In this document: positions 29,252-37,951 of the stretch, one piece after another
How the letters are laid out: every line of letters starts with the position of its first letter
Numbering within the stretch: position 1 is the first letter of the stretch
Origin: PALSA-350 sp963794165
GTDB lineage: Bacteria; Acidobacteriota; Terriglobia; Terriglobales; Acidobacteriaceae
Direction of reading: 5' to 3'
DNA length: 64,000 bases
Assembly: GCA_963794165.1 (NCBI GenBank)
Contig: CAWCCT010000007.1
Span: 682,001 to 746,000 of the forward strand
Translations under genes and position numbers: made by a program
Notes under the pieces: generated by a model
Databases searched by the model: none
What the model saw: only the letters and a program-made list of their open reading frames with translations
What the model was told of the DNA's origin: nothing

Positions 29252-30322
29252 ATGCATATTCATCTGGAAGAAGTCCGCTGGGCGCAGGTCAACGAAAGAC
29301 AGCTGCCGTTCGAGCCCCTCACCAAAGACCAGGTCCGCTCCATCATGGAACGGGGCAGGGAGCTGCACCGCTGGTACAAATCTCATCACGCCATCCACAG
29401 CCTGATTAACTTGTTGGTCTTGATTTTTCTGCTGGGCGGTGACTTCCTGGCATTGCTCAAGCTTCCTGGCGTATGGCTGACAGAGAGGAGCCATAACGCC
29501 GCTGGTCCAATCGTGGTTGCCGGCCTAGTCTGCGGGCTGCTCCATTGCTGGCTTATGTATTCGCTCGGCGTTTTCACCATGCACGAAGGCGCCGCTCACA
29601 AAAACATCTTTCCGCCCCGCGGCCCGCTGAGCCGTTTCGGCAACTTCGCTACCTATCATCTTGCTCGGATCACCGGTGGAGTTCCCGACTTCTACTCCGA
29701 AAAGCACATGATCCACCACTCCAAATTTGGCACTGTGGAAGATGCGGAGTTCCTGAACTTCGTTACCCCACGACGCTACTGGATGACGTTTCTTCCCTTT
29801 GCGGTAGTAATCAATTTCTCGGACTTCGTGCTCCACCGTCCGTTCAATTACACCAGGAGCCGCCGGATCAGCCTGGTAGTGGCACTTATGTATCACGTGC
29901 CCTACATGTATCTGATTTACAGGTTGTGGGGAGGTTGGTTCACAATCCTGGTGCTTCTGTTGTTCACCCAGCTCGGGTTCTACCTCGATCGGTTGCGGCA
30001 GTTCACCGAGCATAACCTGATGCCGCTGGACAATCTGAACGGCTCGCGAAGCTTCGGCTTCGGGTTCTGGGGAATGCTCGTCGGTGGAGGCCCCTGGGGA
30101 ACCCCCTGTCACTGGGAGCACCACTTAGTTGCCAGCATCCCCTGGTATCAGCAGCTTATCTTGCACCGCCATGTCGTTAGCCTGCTGACGCCTCGCCAAC
30201 GCAAGCAATTCCTCATCACTCCAGTAATTGGTTTCCCCATACTTTGGTTGAGAGTCTTGCGAGAATCGTACTCCCTGATGCGCACTGCCCCGGACGGCGT
30301 TGAGCCAGTGCCATCGCATTAA
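29252..30322 (+). CDS. membrane fatty acid desaturase/hydroxylase, copy 2
   Basis: 356 residues, paralogue of the 27874 gene with the same N-terminal pattern (MHIHLEEVRWAQV versus MKIHLEELGMARA). Histidine boxes: HEGAAH, HMIHHSKFG and HWEHHLVASIPWYQ, with the conserved RQFTEHNLMPL before the last. Di-iron membrane enzyme; substrate and position unknown. It follows the Mpo1-like gene by 12 bases and is followed by the flavin monooxygenase after 4 bases. The duplication implies two positions or two chain types are modified. Confidence 0.88.
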   Translation: MHIHLEEVRWAQVNERQLPFEPLTKDQVRSIMERGRELHRWYKSHHAIHSLINLLVLIFLLGGDFLALLKLPGVWLTERSHNAAGPIVVAGLVCGLLHCWLMYSLGVFTMHEGAAHKNIFPPRGPLSRFGNFATYHLARITGGVPDFYSEKHMIHHSKFGTVEDAEFLNFVTPRRYWMTFLPFAVVINFSDFVLHRPFNYTRSRRISLVVALMYHVPYMYLIYRLWGGWFTILVLLLFTQLGFYLDRLRQFTEHNLMPLDNLNGSRSFGFGFWGMLVGGGPWGTPCHWEHHLVASIPWYQQLILHRHVVSLLTPRQRKQFLITPVIGFPILWLRVLRESYSLMRTAPDGVEPVPSH

Positions 30323-30326
30323 ATTG

Positions 30327-31805
30327 ATGTCTACCATGACTCCTGACTTTGAATGTCTGATCATCGGCAGCGGCTTCGGCGGTCTTTGCGTAGCCATTCG
30401 CCTGGAGCAGGCCGGATTGGGCTCGTACGTGGTTTTGGAAAGTGGCTCTGACGTCGGTGGCACCTGGCGTGTGAACACTTATCCCGGCTGCGCATGCGAC
30501 ATCCCCTCCCATCTTTACTCCTACTCCTTCGAACTCAACCCCGACTGGTCACGCATGTACCCGACACAGCCGGAGATTTGGAAGTATCTGCAGCATTGCG
30601 CGAAGAAGTATCGCGTCCTCCCTAAGATCCGCTTCAACTCAGAAGTCCGCGAGGCCTGCTACGACGAGGCCGCTCAGCTCTGGCGGGTCCGCACCCAAAC
30701 CGGAGAAGCCTATACCGCGCGAATTGTTGTCTCTGCGATGGGCGGGCTCAGCCGCGTCAGTTACCCGAAGATCAAGGGTTTGGAGCGATTCCGCGGCGGC
30801 GTTTTTCATTCGGCGGAATGGAACCACGAAGTGGAGCTAAAGGGCAGAAGGGTCGCCTTGATCGGCACCGGCGCCAGTTCCATCCAGATCGTGCCCAGGA
30901 TTGCGCCGGAGGTAGGCCGTCTTCACGTTTTCCAGAGAACTCCGCCCTGGATCGTTCCCAAATTGGACCGGAGCATCCACGGCTGGGAACGTTTCCTGTT
31001 CCGCCGGTTCCCAGGCTACATGCGCCTGTTCCGCACCCGCCTCTACCTGCGACAGGAAGTCGTCGGTCTGGGCTACACAGTGAAGCCGAAATACATGCGG
31101 CTGCTCGAGCAATATGCCCGGCGGCACTTGCGGAAGAGCGTAAGCGACTCCGGCTTGCGGGAAAAGCTTACCCCTAAGTATCAGATCGGCTGCAAGCGTG
31201 TGCTTCTCTCCAACGATTACCTGAAAACGCTCTGCCGGCCCAACGTCGAAGTTGTTTCAGAGGGCATAGCCGAGGTGCGTGAAGCGAGTGTGCTGACGGC
31301 GGATGGGCAGGAAAGGGAAGTGGACGCATTAATCTTCTGTACCGGCTTCCGCACCACCGACCTTCTTTCCCCAGTGCTCTTCCGTGGCCGTAACGGCGTT
31401 TCGCTCAACCAGGCTTGGCAATCCGGTGCGGAGGCCTTTCGCGGCGTTACCGTCGCTGGATTTCCCAACCTCTTTATGCTCATCGGGCCCAACAGCCGGG
31501 TAGGCTACAACTCTATCGTCTTTATGATTGAAGCCCAGACCCGGTACATCCTCGAGTGCCTGAAGCTGATGCGGCGCAACGGGGCCCACTCCATCGAGGC
31601 TCGGCCCGAAGAACAGGCGCGCTTCAACGCGCGGCTGCAGCAGCGCATGGGGCGCACCGTCTACGCCTCCGGCTGCAAAAGCTGGTACCTGGACGAAAGC
31701 GGCAAGGGCACCATCCTATGGCCTGGACTTTCCTCCCAATACTGGAAAGACACCCGGCGCCTGATTTCGTCGGAGTATATTCTCGGCAGAACTGTCCAAA
31801 CTTAG
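30327..31805 (+). CDS. flavin monooxygenase, Baeyer-Villiger type
   Basis: An FAD- and NADPH-dependent monooxygenase that inserts oxygen beside a ketone or oxygenates a soft nucleophile. 492 residues from ATG 30327; a TTG at 30300 overlaps the previous gene. FAD-binding GSGFGGLCVAIRLEQAG near the N terminus, the BVMO fingerprint FRGGVFHSAEW (FxGxxxHxxxW) and the second nucleotide fold ALIGTGASSIQIVP are all present. Last gene of the lipid operon, 4 bases after the second desaturase. In this setting it may oxidise a keto- or long-chain aldehyde intermediate. Its stop overlaps a copy of repeat C. Confidence 0.88.
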   Translation: MSTMTPDFECLIIGSGFGGLCVAIRLEQAGLGSYVVLESGSDVGGTWRVNTYPGCACDIPSHLYSYSFELNPDWSRMYPTQPEIWKYLQHCAKKYRVLPKIRFNSEVREACYDEAAQLWRVRTQTGEAYTARIVVSAMGGLSRVSYPKIKGLERFRGGVFHSAEWNHEVELKGRRVALIGTGASSIQIVPRIAPEVGRLHVFQRTPPWIVPKLDRSIHGWERFLFRRFPGYMRLFRTRLYLRQEVVGLGYTVKPKYMRLLEQYARRHLRKSVSDSGLREKLTPKYQIGCKRVLLSNDYLKTLCRPNVEVVSEGIAEVREASVLTADGQEREVDALIFCTGFRTTDLLSPVLFRGRNGVSLNQAWQSGAEAFRGVTVAGFPNLFMLIGPNSRVGYNSIVFMIEAQTRYILECLKLMRRNGAHSIEARPEEQARFNARLQQRMGRTVYASGCKSWYLDESGKGTILWPGLSSQYWKDTRRLISSEYILGRTVQT

Positions 31806-32120
31806 CGAAGCATCCAACTTGTTGCTGCTGTCTAGATTCATTCTCCGGAACGCGCGGGTATTTCCCGCGTCACGTCTTTGATGCTTTGTATAGGGCAAGA
31901 CCTTAGAGTCTGCGTGAGAATCTCATCTGGAAACCGAGTCCCGCAAGCACGGTTGAGTGTCAGAGCTGTCCAAATTAGCGAAGAAATCCAGCTTTTGGCA
32001 AATGCAATTTGTTGATTTCATTCGATTGAGGTTGGCCAGACAAAACCGGGTTTGCTTTGTATCAGGGCCCGACTTTAGTCGGGCCGTAAAGGCCCAACAA
32101 AAAACCGGGCTTTAGCCCCT
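31787..32120. repeat. repeat-filled convergent gap: C copies and half-unit B2
   Basis: The 449-base gap after the monooxygenase holds no believable gene. It contains two copies of repeat C (31787-31810 and 31959-31980), a diverged B fragment with GATGCTTTGTA and AGTCTGCGTGAGAATCTC (31878-31922), and a clear B half-unit at 32053-32120 with GGCCCGACTTTAGTCGGGCC followed by GGGCTTTAGCCC. The facing gene on the minus strand ends at 32255. Confidence 0.75.
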
Positions 32121-32254
32121 GAGGTACGTTTTTCCATCGTCTGTGGCAGACTCCACGCGAAAAGACATGGCATCGCACTAGATGTCTCGAAAGCGCATCT
32201 CAACGGGCGTCAAGCGTGCCCACTGGAAAGATGTACCCTCGCCGGAACAGCAGC

Positions 32255-33424
32255 TTAGCTGAGCATTTTACGAAACCGCCAGACGCTGAGCACCACCAGA
32301 ATCAGCGTGAATACGCCCAGGACCAAAAAATTCGACCACAGCCCAGCGAAACCCGTGCCCTTGATCATGTTGGAGCGGGCGATCACGCTGAAATGGCGAA
32401 TCGGATTGATCCACACCAGCGGCTGTAGCCAATGCGGAACAGCTTCCGCCGGCGTGACCGCGCCCGACGCCGTCGTGAGCAATGGATTAACAAAAAAGCT
32501 GGTCAGCTGTGCCTGCTGTGCAGACCTCGAAAACGTCGCAATCACAGTTCCTAGCGATATTCCGGACAATATACATAACGACGCCCCGCAGAAAACGACG
32601 AAGAGATTTCCGTTGAACGGAACGTCGAAGAGCAGTTTCATAAAGCCGGTGGCGAAAATCGTCATGAGCATCAACAGCAAGAATAGCGGTGCAATTTTGG
32701 CCACGATGATCTCTGATGTCTCCGCTGGCGACATAACGAGTTGTTCGATCGTGCCTGCTTCTCGTTCCTTCACCATGGCGGCGGAGGCAACAATGGAGCC
32801 ATTCAGGATGAGCAGCAGCCCAAGAACTCCGGTAACTACGAACCAACTGTTGACCAGGCCCGGATTGAAAAGAAACGCTCGCGTCACGATGACCAGCCCG
32901 CGGCGGCTCCCCGGTGACGCGTCGACCTGAGAAAAACGCGCGTGCAGTCCGTTCCCCGACAGCCCCTCGTTCCAGGTGCTGATCACCCCTAGCGCATAGG
33001 AGCGAGCGATCGTTGCCGTGTTGGCATTCATTGCGTTCAGAAGGAACTGCACCGTTACCGGCCTTCCGCGCTCCAGGTCACGGGCAAAATTCCGCGGGAT
33101 GACGACTCCCGCATCGATATCTCCCCGGCTGATGGCATCGCCCAGTTGATCCACCGAGTTGTAATAGCCGGCCAGGCGAAAGCTGCGGCTCTCCGTCAGT
33201 GTAGAAGTCAGGTCGCGGCTCTGTGCGGTCCGGCTTTCGTCTATGACGCCCAGCCTCAGATCGGACACCGTGGCGTTCAACACTACACTGAACAGCAACA
33301 GTTGCAAAATCGGTGGCAGTATCAGCGACATCGCCAGCCGCCGGTCGCGCCGGATCTGCGCGAACTCCTTGCGCAGCAGCGCACCAAGCCGGCGACTCGA
33401 AAACACCTGGAAGCTTGCTTTCAT
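32255..33424 (-). CDS. ABC-2 type permease (YhhJ-like), downstream copy
   Basis: 389 residues from ATG 33424, which directly follows the stop of the previous permease; a longer frame to 33517 runs into that gene. One N-terminal membrane helix (LAMSLILPPILQLLLFSVVL), a large periplasmic loop and about five C-terminal helices give the usual ABC-2/DrrB layout. Last gene of the minus-strand efflux operon MFP, ATPase, permease, permease. The pair likely forms a heterodimeric channel. Confidence 0.9.
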   Translation of the reverse strand: MKASFQVFSSRRLGALLRKEFAQIRRDRRLAMSLILPPILQLLLFSVVLNATVSDLRLGVIDESRTAQSRDLTSTLTESRSFRLAGYYNSVDQLGDAISRGDIDAGVVIPRNFARDLERGRPVTVQFLLNAMNANTATIARSYALGVISTWNEGLSGNGLHARFSQVDASPGSRRGLVIVTRAFLFNPGLVNSWFVVTGVLGLLLILNGSIVASAAMVKEREAGTIEQLVMSPAETSEIIVAKIAPLFLLLMLMTIFATGFMKLLFDVPFNGNLFVVFCGASLCILSGISLGTVIATFSRSAQQAQLTSFFVNPLLTTASGAVTPAEAVPHWLQPLVWINPIRHFSVIARSNMIKGTGFAGLWSNFLVLGVFTLILVVLSVWRFRKMLS

Positions 33425-33426
33425 GG

Positions 33427-34533
33427 TTACACCGCCAGCTGCATGCGGCGGAGTTTGCGCCACGCCAGGAGGTAGAAAACGGACCCCAAAATACCAATGA
33501 TGATCACCTTCCACCACACTGCCGGCCAGCCGCCCCCCTGCAACAGAAAGTCACGCACAATGTCGATGTAATAGCGGCCCCAGACTAAGTTCGAAATCCA
33601 GCGAATCTGGATCGGAATATTCTGAATGGGAAAAATAAGACCGGCCAGCATGAACACAAGCAGGAACCCGCCCAGCGCAACTGCCTGCATGGCCGCCGCC
33701 TGATTCGGAATGAGAACGCCGATCATGGTTCCAAACGCCGCCACGCAAAACGCGTACAGCACCGTTGCCACCACAAAGGGCGTCGGGTCGCCGGCGATCC
33801 CAAGTCCAAAATAAGTGAACAGCAGCGCCAGTAGAAGAACGCTGTCCACCACGGCCACCACCATAAAAGCGATGATCTTTCCCAGCAGGAACTCATGCGC
33901 CGAGATACTGGAGACGTAGACCTGCAAAATAGTTAATTGCTCTCCTTCGCGCGCCATGGCCAATGTGGCCAGCATGGGCGGGAACAGTGACAGCGCCAGC
34001 ACAAAGACTCCCGGCCCGTAAAATTTCATCGAGGAGAGGCCGGGGTTGTACCAGAAGCGAATCGCGGCCTGCACCGGAACCGGCTTCGCCGCCCCTCCGT
34101 TTGCCGTGTTGAACGCGTTCGTGATCTGCGATGCGTACCCGTCGATCAAGCGCGCAGTGTTGGAATCCGAGGCGTCCACCAGGACCTGTATCGGGGTGTT
34201 CGCGCCGCGCGCCACGTCCCTGCCAAACCTTTCCGGGATAATCAGAACCGCACGCGCTTCGTTGCTCAGAAACGATTGTTCCGGACGCTGGTCCACAGCA
34301 GAGGGGATGATTTTGAAGGAAATCGATCCGCGGAACGCATCAATCAGCTGCCGCGATGCCGGTGAATTGTCGAAATCCTGCACTGCCAGGGGCAGATCTT
34401 TCACGTCCAGCGAAATGGATGTTCCCATCAGAATCAACTGGGTCAGAGGCAGAATGAGCGCCAGGGCGACCGCACGCTTATCGCGCAGAATCTGGATTAA
34501 TTCTTTCCGGGCCTGGGCGAAAATCCGTCGCAC
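33427..34533 (-). CDS. ABC-2 type permease (YhhJ-like), upstream copy
   Basis: 368 residues starting with GTG at 34533, four bases after the ATPase stop. Opening KELIQILRDKRAVALALILPL is the typical ABC-2 N-terminal helix; a periplasmic domain and five further helices follow (for example VALGGFLLVFMLAGLIFPIQN). Homologous to its downstream neighbour but clearly diverged. Part of the four-gene efflux operon; the substrate is unknown, though systems of this make-up often export drugs or amphiphiles. Confidence 0.9.
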   Translation of the reverse strand: MRRIFAQARKELIQILRDKRAVALALILPLTQLILMGTSISLDVKDLPLAVQDFDNSPASRQLIDAFRGSISFKIIPSAVDQRPEQSFLSNEARAVLIIPERFGRDVARGANTPIQVLVDASDSNTARLIDGYASQITNAFNTANGGAAKPVPVQAAIRFWYNPGLSSMKFYGPGVFVLALSLFPPMLATLAMAREGEQLTILQVYVSSISAHEFLLGKIIAFMVVAVVDSVLLLALLFTYFGLGIAGDPTPFVVATVLYAFCVAAFGTMIGVLIPNQAAAMQAVALGGFLLVFMLAGLIFPIQNIPIQIRWISNLVWGRYYIDIVRDFLLQGGGWPAVWWKVIIIGILGSVFYLLAWRKLRRMQLAV

Positions 34534-34537
34534 GGCG

Positions 34538-36577
34538 TCAGTCCTCCGAACCCACCTTGCCCTTCAATCGGGCCTTTTCCACCACGCTGATGAACACGTC
34601 TTCCAGCGAGAAGCGCCCCGGTTTAGCAGAGATGACCCTGATCCCGGCCGCCGCCAGCTTGTCGCGATAAAACCTCTCCCCGGTGGCCTGGTCTTCGTTG
34701 AAGATAATGTGCAGCCGGTTTCCAAATAGCGAAACCGCCCAACGCTCCTGGTCATTTTTTAAAAGGTCGAGCGCTCGTTGCGGCTGATCGGTGGTGAATT
34801 CCATCAGCTGTCCTGGCTGCGCTGCTTTGATTGCGCTTGGCGTACCTTCGGCCACCAGTTCCCCGGCCACCATCAGCCCCAGCCGGTTGCACTGCTCGGC
34901 CTCCTCTAGATAATGGGTGGTCACCAGAATCGCTGTGCCCGCATCCGCCAGCCGGTTGATCATCTTCCAGAAAGATCGCCGCGCCAGCGGATCCACGCCC
35001 GACGTCGGCTCGTCGAGAAACAGCACGCTGGGCTCATGCATGATCGCCGCGCCGAAGGCCACTCGCTGCTTCCAGCCCTGCGGCAGGCTGCCCGTCAGCT
35101 GCTCTTCGCGCCCTAGCAGTCCAGAAAACTCCAGCACCCACCGCTTCTTTTCGTCGCGTTCCTCGCGTGGCACGCCGTAGACCCCGGCAAAGAATTCCAG
35201 GTTTTCTTCGAGTGAGAGGTCGTCATAGAGCGAGAACTTCTGCGACATGTATCCAATGCGCTGGCGCACTTCGCCCGAGCGCAGATGTTTCGTCCATCCA
35301 GCGAGTTGAACTCCTCCACCACTCGGTTCGACCAAGCCGCACAGCATCTTGATCGTCGTGGTCTTGCCCGCGCCATTCGCGCCCAGCAATCCATAGATCT
35401 CACCGTAGTGAACCTCGAGGCTCAACTGCCGCACAGCCGTGAAGGAGCCGAACTGTTTGCTCAGTTGCGAGGCTCCAATTGCCACCTGACCCATATGCTC
35501 CGCATGACTATGGCGCGCAGGGAAAGACTCGTCGTGCACCTGCTCCCCCAGCGCCCGCAGCCGCGCCACGAATGTGTTCTCGAGCGTTGGCTCATCCAAC
35601 AGGATTTCTTGAATCTCCAGCCCCGCGCTCTTCAGACTGCGTTCGGCGATCGCCCGCGCCAAATCCGGATGCGGCACCAGCAGATCCAGCCGGTCGCCAA
35701 AGCGCTGCACATCAATAATTTCGCCGTCGCTTTCTGCCAGCGGTGAAAGAATCTCTTCCGCCAGTGCAAGATTCGACACCCGCAGCTCCATCCGCCGTGC
35801 GCCCAGTTTCTCGCGCAATTCCTGTGGAGTCCCGAGGTCGTGGATTTCCCCCTGATGCATGAGCGCGACCCGGTGGCATCGCTCCGCCTCGTCCAGATAC
35901 GGCGTCGCCAGCAAAATCGTAAGGCCGTCGGCGGCCAGGTGCGCCAGAGTGTCCCAGAACTCACGCCGTGAGACCGGGTCGACGCCGGTTGTCGGCTCAT
36001 CCAGCAGCAGCACGCGCGGCTCCGGCACCAGGGCGCACGCCAGGGCAAGTTTCTGCTTCATCCCGCCGCTCAGCTTTCCGGCCAGCCGAGAGGCAAAACG
36101 ATCCATGTCGAACATCTGCAGATAGCGATGCCCGCGCGACGCAATATCTGCCCGCGGCACGCGACGCAAATCCCCGATATAGCGAATGTTCTCCTCAACC
36201 GTAAGATCCGGATACAGGCTGAAATTCTGGGTGAGATAGCCCGTTTGCGCACGAGCTTCGCGCGCCGGCACGCCGAAAATTTCAACCCCGCCGGAGGTGG
36301 ATTCCATGACTCCGGCGGCGATCTGGAAGGTTGAGGTCTTGCCCGCTCCATCCGGCCCGATCAGGCCAAAGATTTCGCCCTCGTGCACGTCCAGGCAGAT
36401 GCCCCGCACCGCCTCCACCGCACCGTATCGCTTTACCAGGTCACGGATCCGGATCGCGACGGACCCCAGGGCAATCGCGGGTTCGAAGGGCACCGGAGGC
36501 GCTGAGGTCACCACGTGCGTCTCATCGGTTGAACCGGCCGGACGGCCAGGTGCTGCCTTCAACCAGAACCTCTCCAT
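34538..36577 (-). CDS. double ABC ATPase (RbbA/YhiH-like)
   Basis: Two complete ATPase domains in one chain energise the two ABC-2 permeases. First domain (about 40-270): Walker A GPDGAGKTS, signature LSGGMKQKLALACAL, Walker B VLLLDEPTTGVD. Second domain (about 370-600): GANGAGKTTTIK, a signature region written SLPQGWKQRVAFGAAI (LSGGQ replaced) and VLFLDEPTSGVD. 679 residues if the ATG at 36577 is used, overlapping the membrane-fusion gene by 56 bases; a GTG at 36514 would remove the overlap and lose only non-conserved residues. Unlike E. coli RbbA, it has no fused permease. Confidence 0.9.
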   Translation of the reverse strand: MERFWLKAAPGRPAGSTDETHVVTSAPPVPFEPAIALGSVAIRIRDLVKRYGAVEAVRGICLDVHEGEIFGLIGPDGAGKTSTFQIAAGVMESTSGGVEIFGVPAREARAQTGYLTQNFSLYPDLTVEENIRYIGDLRRVPRADIASRGHRYLQMFDMDRFASRLAGKLSGGMKQKLALACALVPEPRVLLLDEPTTGVDPVSRREFWDTLAHLAADGLTILLATPYLDEAERCHRVALMHQGEIHDLGTPQELREKLGARRMELRVSNLALAEEILSPLAESDGEIIDVQRFGDRLDLLVPHPDLARAIAERSLKSAGLEIQEILLDEPTLENTFVARLRALGEQVHDESFPARHSHAEHMGQVAIGASQLSKQFGSFTAVRQLSLEVHYGEIYGLLGANGAGKTTTIKMLCGLVEPSGGGVQLAGWTKHLRSGEVRQRIGYMSQKFSLYDDLSLEENLEFFAGVYGVPREERDEKKRWVLEFSGLLGREEQLTGSLPQGWKQRVAFGAAIMHEPSVLFLDEPTSGVDPLARRSFWKMINRLADAGTAILVTTHYLEEAEQCNRLGLMVAGELVAEGTPSAIKAAQPGQLMEFTTDQPQRALDLLKNDQERWAVSLFGNRLHIIFNEDQATGERFYRDKLAAAGIRVISAKPGRFSLEDVFISVVEKARLKGKVGSED

Positions 36578-37799
36578 CGGCCGGCATGCCCGGCTTGGCG
36601 AACCCGATGCCGCTCTTCAGCCGCAGCTTCACGCCCACCACTTGCTTTACGCGGTCGTCGCGAAAGTAGGTATTTTCCGGAGTAAATGTGGCCTGCGGAT
36701 CGATTCGCTCCACGTACGCGTCGAGGGGTCTTGCCGGGTCGGAGTCCAGGTAGATTCGTGCCGGCTGACCAACCTTGACTTTGCCGATCTGCCCTTCGGG
36801 GATAAAACCCCTTAGATAGACCTTGCTCAAATCCAGCAGCGTCACGATAGCCGTGCCCGCCTGCACCACCTCGCCCGGCTCCGCCGCCCGTGTCATCACC
36901 GTGCCATCGAAGGGTGCCTTGACCGTTAGGTCGCTGCGCGTCGCCTGTGCTTCAACAAGCTGGTAGCGCGCCTGGTCCGCCAACGCCTTGGAGTAGGCAA
37001 TCTCCGATACTTGCTGTGCCAGCTGCTTGCGTACGGTAGCCGCCTGGAACCCGCGAATGCCGGGATTCGAAAGCGTCGCCTGGGCCATATTCAACAAACC
37101 CCGCGCCGACTCCAACCTACGCTTAGCCGCAGCCACTGCCGCCGCCTGCTGCTCCGCCGTGGCATTGGCCTGCCTGGCCTGGCGTTCCGACACCGCGTCC
37201 GACTTGCGTAGCTTGTTATAAGCGGTTCGGTCAAAGTCGGCGATTTGGAAGGCAGCTTCCTGGTTCGCCAGGTCCGCCTCCGCAGCGGCAACGTCCGCCT
37301 CCGCCTGCCGCACCCGGCCGCTCGCATCCAGTTTCGATTGCTCCGTCTGCAAGTCGTTCTGTTGCAGTTGCGCCTGAAGCACTTCAACCTGATCGCGTGA
37401 CGATCTCAAGCGTGCCTCGGCCACCGTCACCGCCGCACGAGCCTGATCTGCCCGGGCGAAAACTTGCTCGTCGTCGAGCACCGCGATCGTTTCTCCGGCC
37501 TTGACCGAGTCTCCCTCCCGGAACCGGATTTCCAGGATGCGTCCTGTCGTCTTGGGCGCAACCGCCGAATCGTCTCCCTCGATGCGCCCGCTCAGCGCCA
37601 CCATGCTGCGAGGGATCTTCGGCGGGGCGACGAAGTTACTCCAGATCAAGTAACCAGCCAATACGACCGCCGCCACAATGCCCACCTTGGCGATAACGGG
37701 TAATGGATTGCGTCGCTGCGGGGCGTTGCCGTCGGCCCCGTTTGTTTCTGAAGTTGATGTCACCGACGGAGGAGTTTCGGTGCTGGTCGTTCTCGTCAT
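36522..37799 (-). CDS. HlyD-family membrane fusion protein (YhiI-like)
   Basis: Periplasmic adaptor that links the ABC-2 pump to an outer-membrane channel. 425 residues from ATG 37799 with GGAGG 5 bases upstream, preferred over an upstream start at 37856. One N-terminal anchor (VIAKVGIVAAVVLAGYLIW), a biotinyl-lipoyl-like motif (TGRILEIRFREGDSVKAGE), a long alpha-hairpin of alternating Ala/Glu/Arg (about 110-260), then the second lipoyl half (LTVKAPFDGTVMTRAAEPG). First gene of the operon. Confidence 0.92.
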   Translation of the reverse strand: MTRTTSTETPPSVTSTSETNGADGNAPQRRNPLPVIAKVGIVAAVVLAGYLIWSNFVAPPKIPRSMVALSGRIEGDDSAVAPKTTGRILEIRFREGDSVKAGETIAVLDDEQVFARADQARAAVTVAEARLRSSRDQVEVLQAQLQQNDLQTEQSKLDASGRVRQAEADVAAAEADLANQEAAFQIADFDRTAYNKLRKSDAVSERQARQANATAEQQAAAVAAAKRRLESARGLLNMAQATLSNPGIRGFQAATVRKQLAQQVSEIAYSKALADQARYQLVEAQATRSDLTVKAPFDGTVMTRAAEPGEVVQAGTAIVTLLDLSKVYLRGFIPEGQIGKVKVGQPARIYLDSDPARPLDAYVERIDPQATFTPENTYFRDDRVKQVVGVKLRLKSGIGFAKPGMPADGEVLVEGSTWPSGRFNR

Positions 37800-37886
37800 C
37801 TCATCCTCCACCCTCACGCCTGCAACGGCTAACGCCTTAGCGGAGGGTGCTCCCAACGTTGCAGCATAGGATCGGTAGACAGAGAG

Positions 37887-37912
37887 ATATTAGTGAATCG
37901 GCTTATATTAGT
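37887..37912. promoter_or_regulatory. direct repeat upstream of the efflux operon
   Basis: ATATTAGT occurs at 37887-37894 and again at 37905-37912, 18 bases apart, in an AT-richer stretch about 90-110 bases upstream of the membrane-fusion start. On the minus strand these read ACTAATAT. It could be a regulator site or overlapping -10 elements. No regulator gene is adjacent. Confidence 0.3.
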
Positions 37913-37951
37913 CGATCAAAACCGAAAAATCTCATCCTTCCCCAGAAAACA

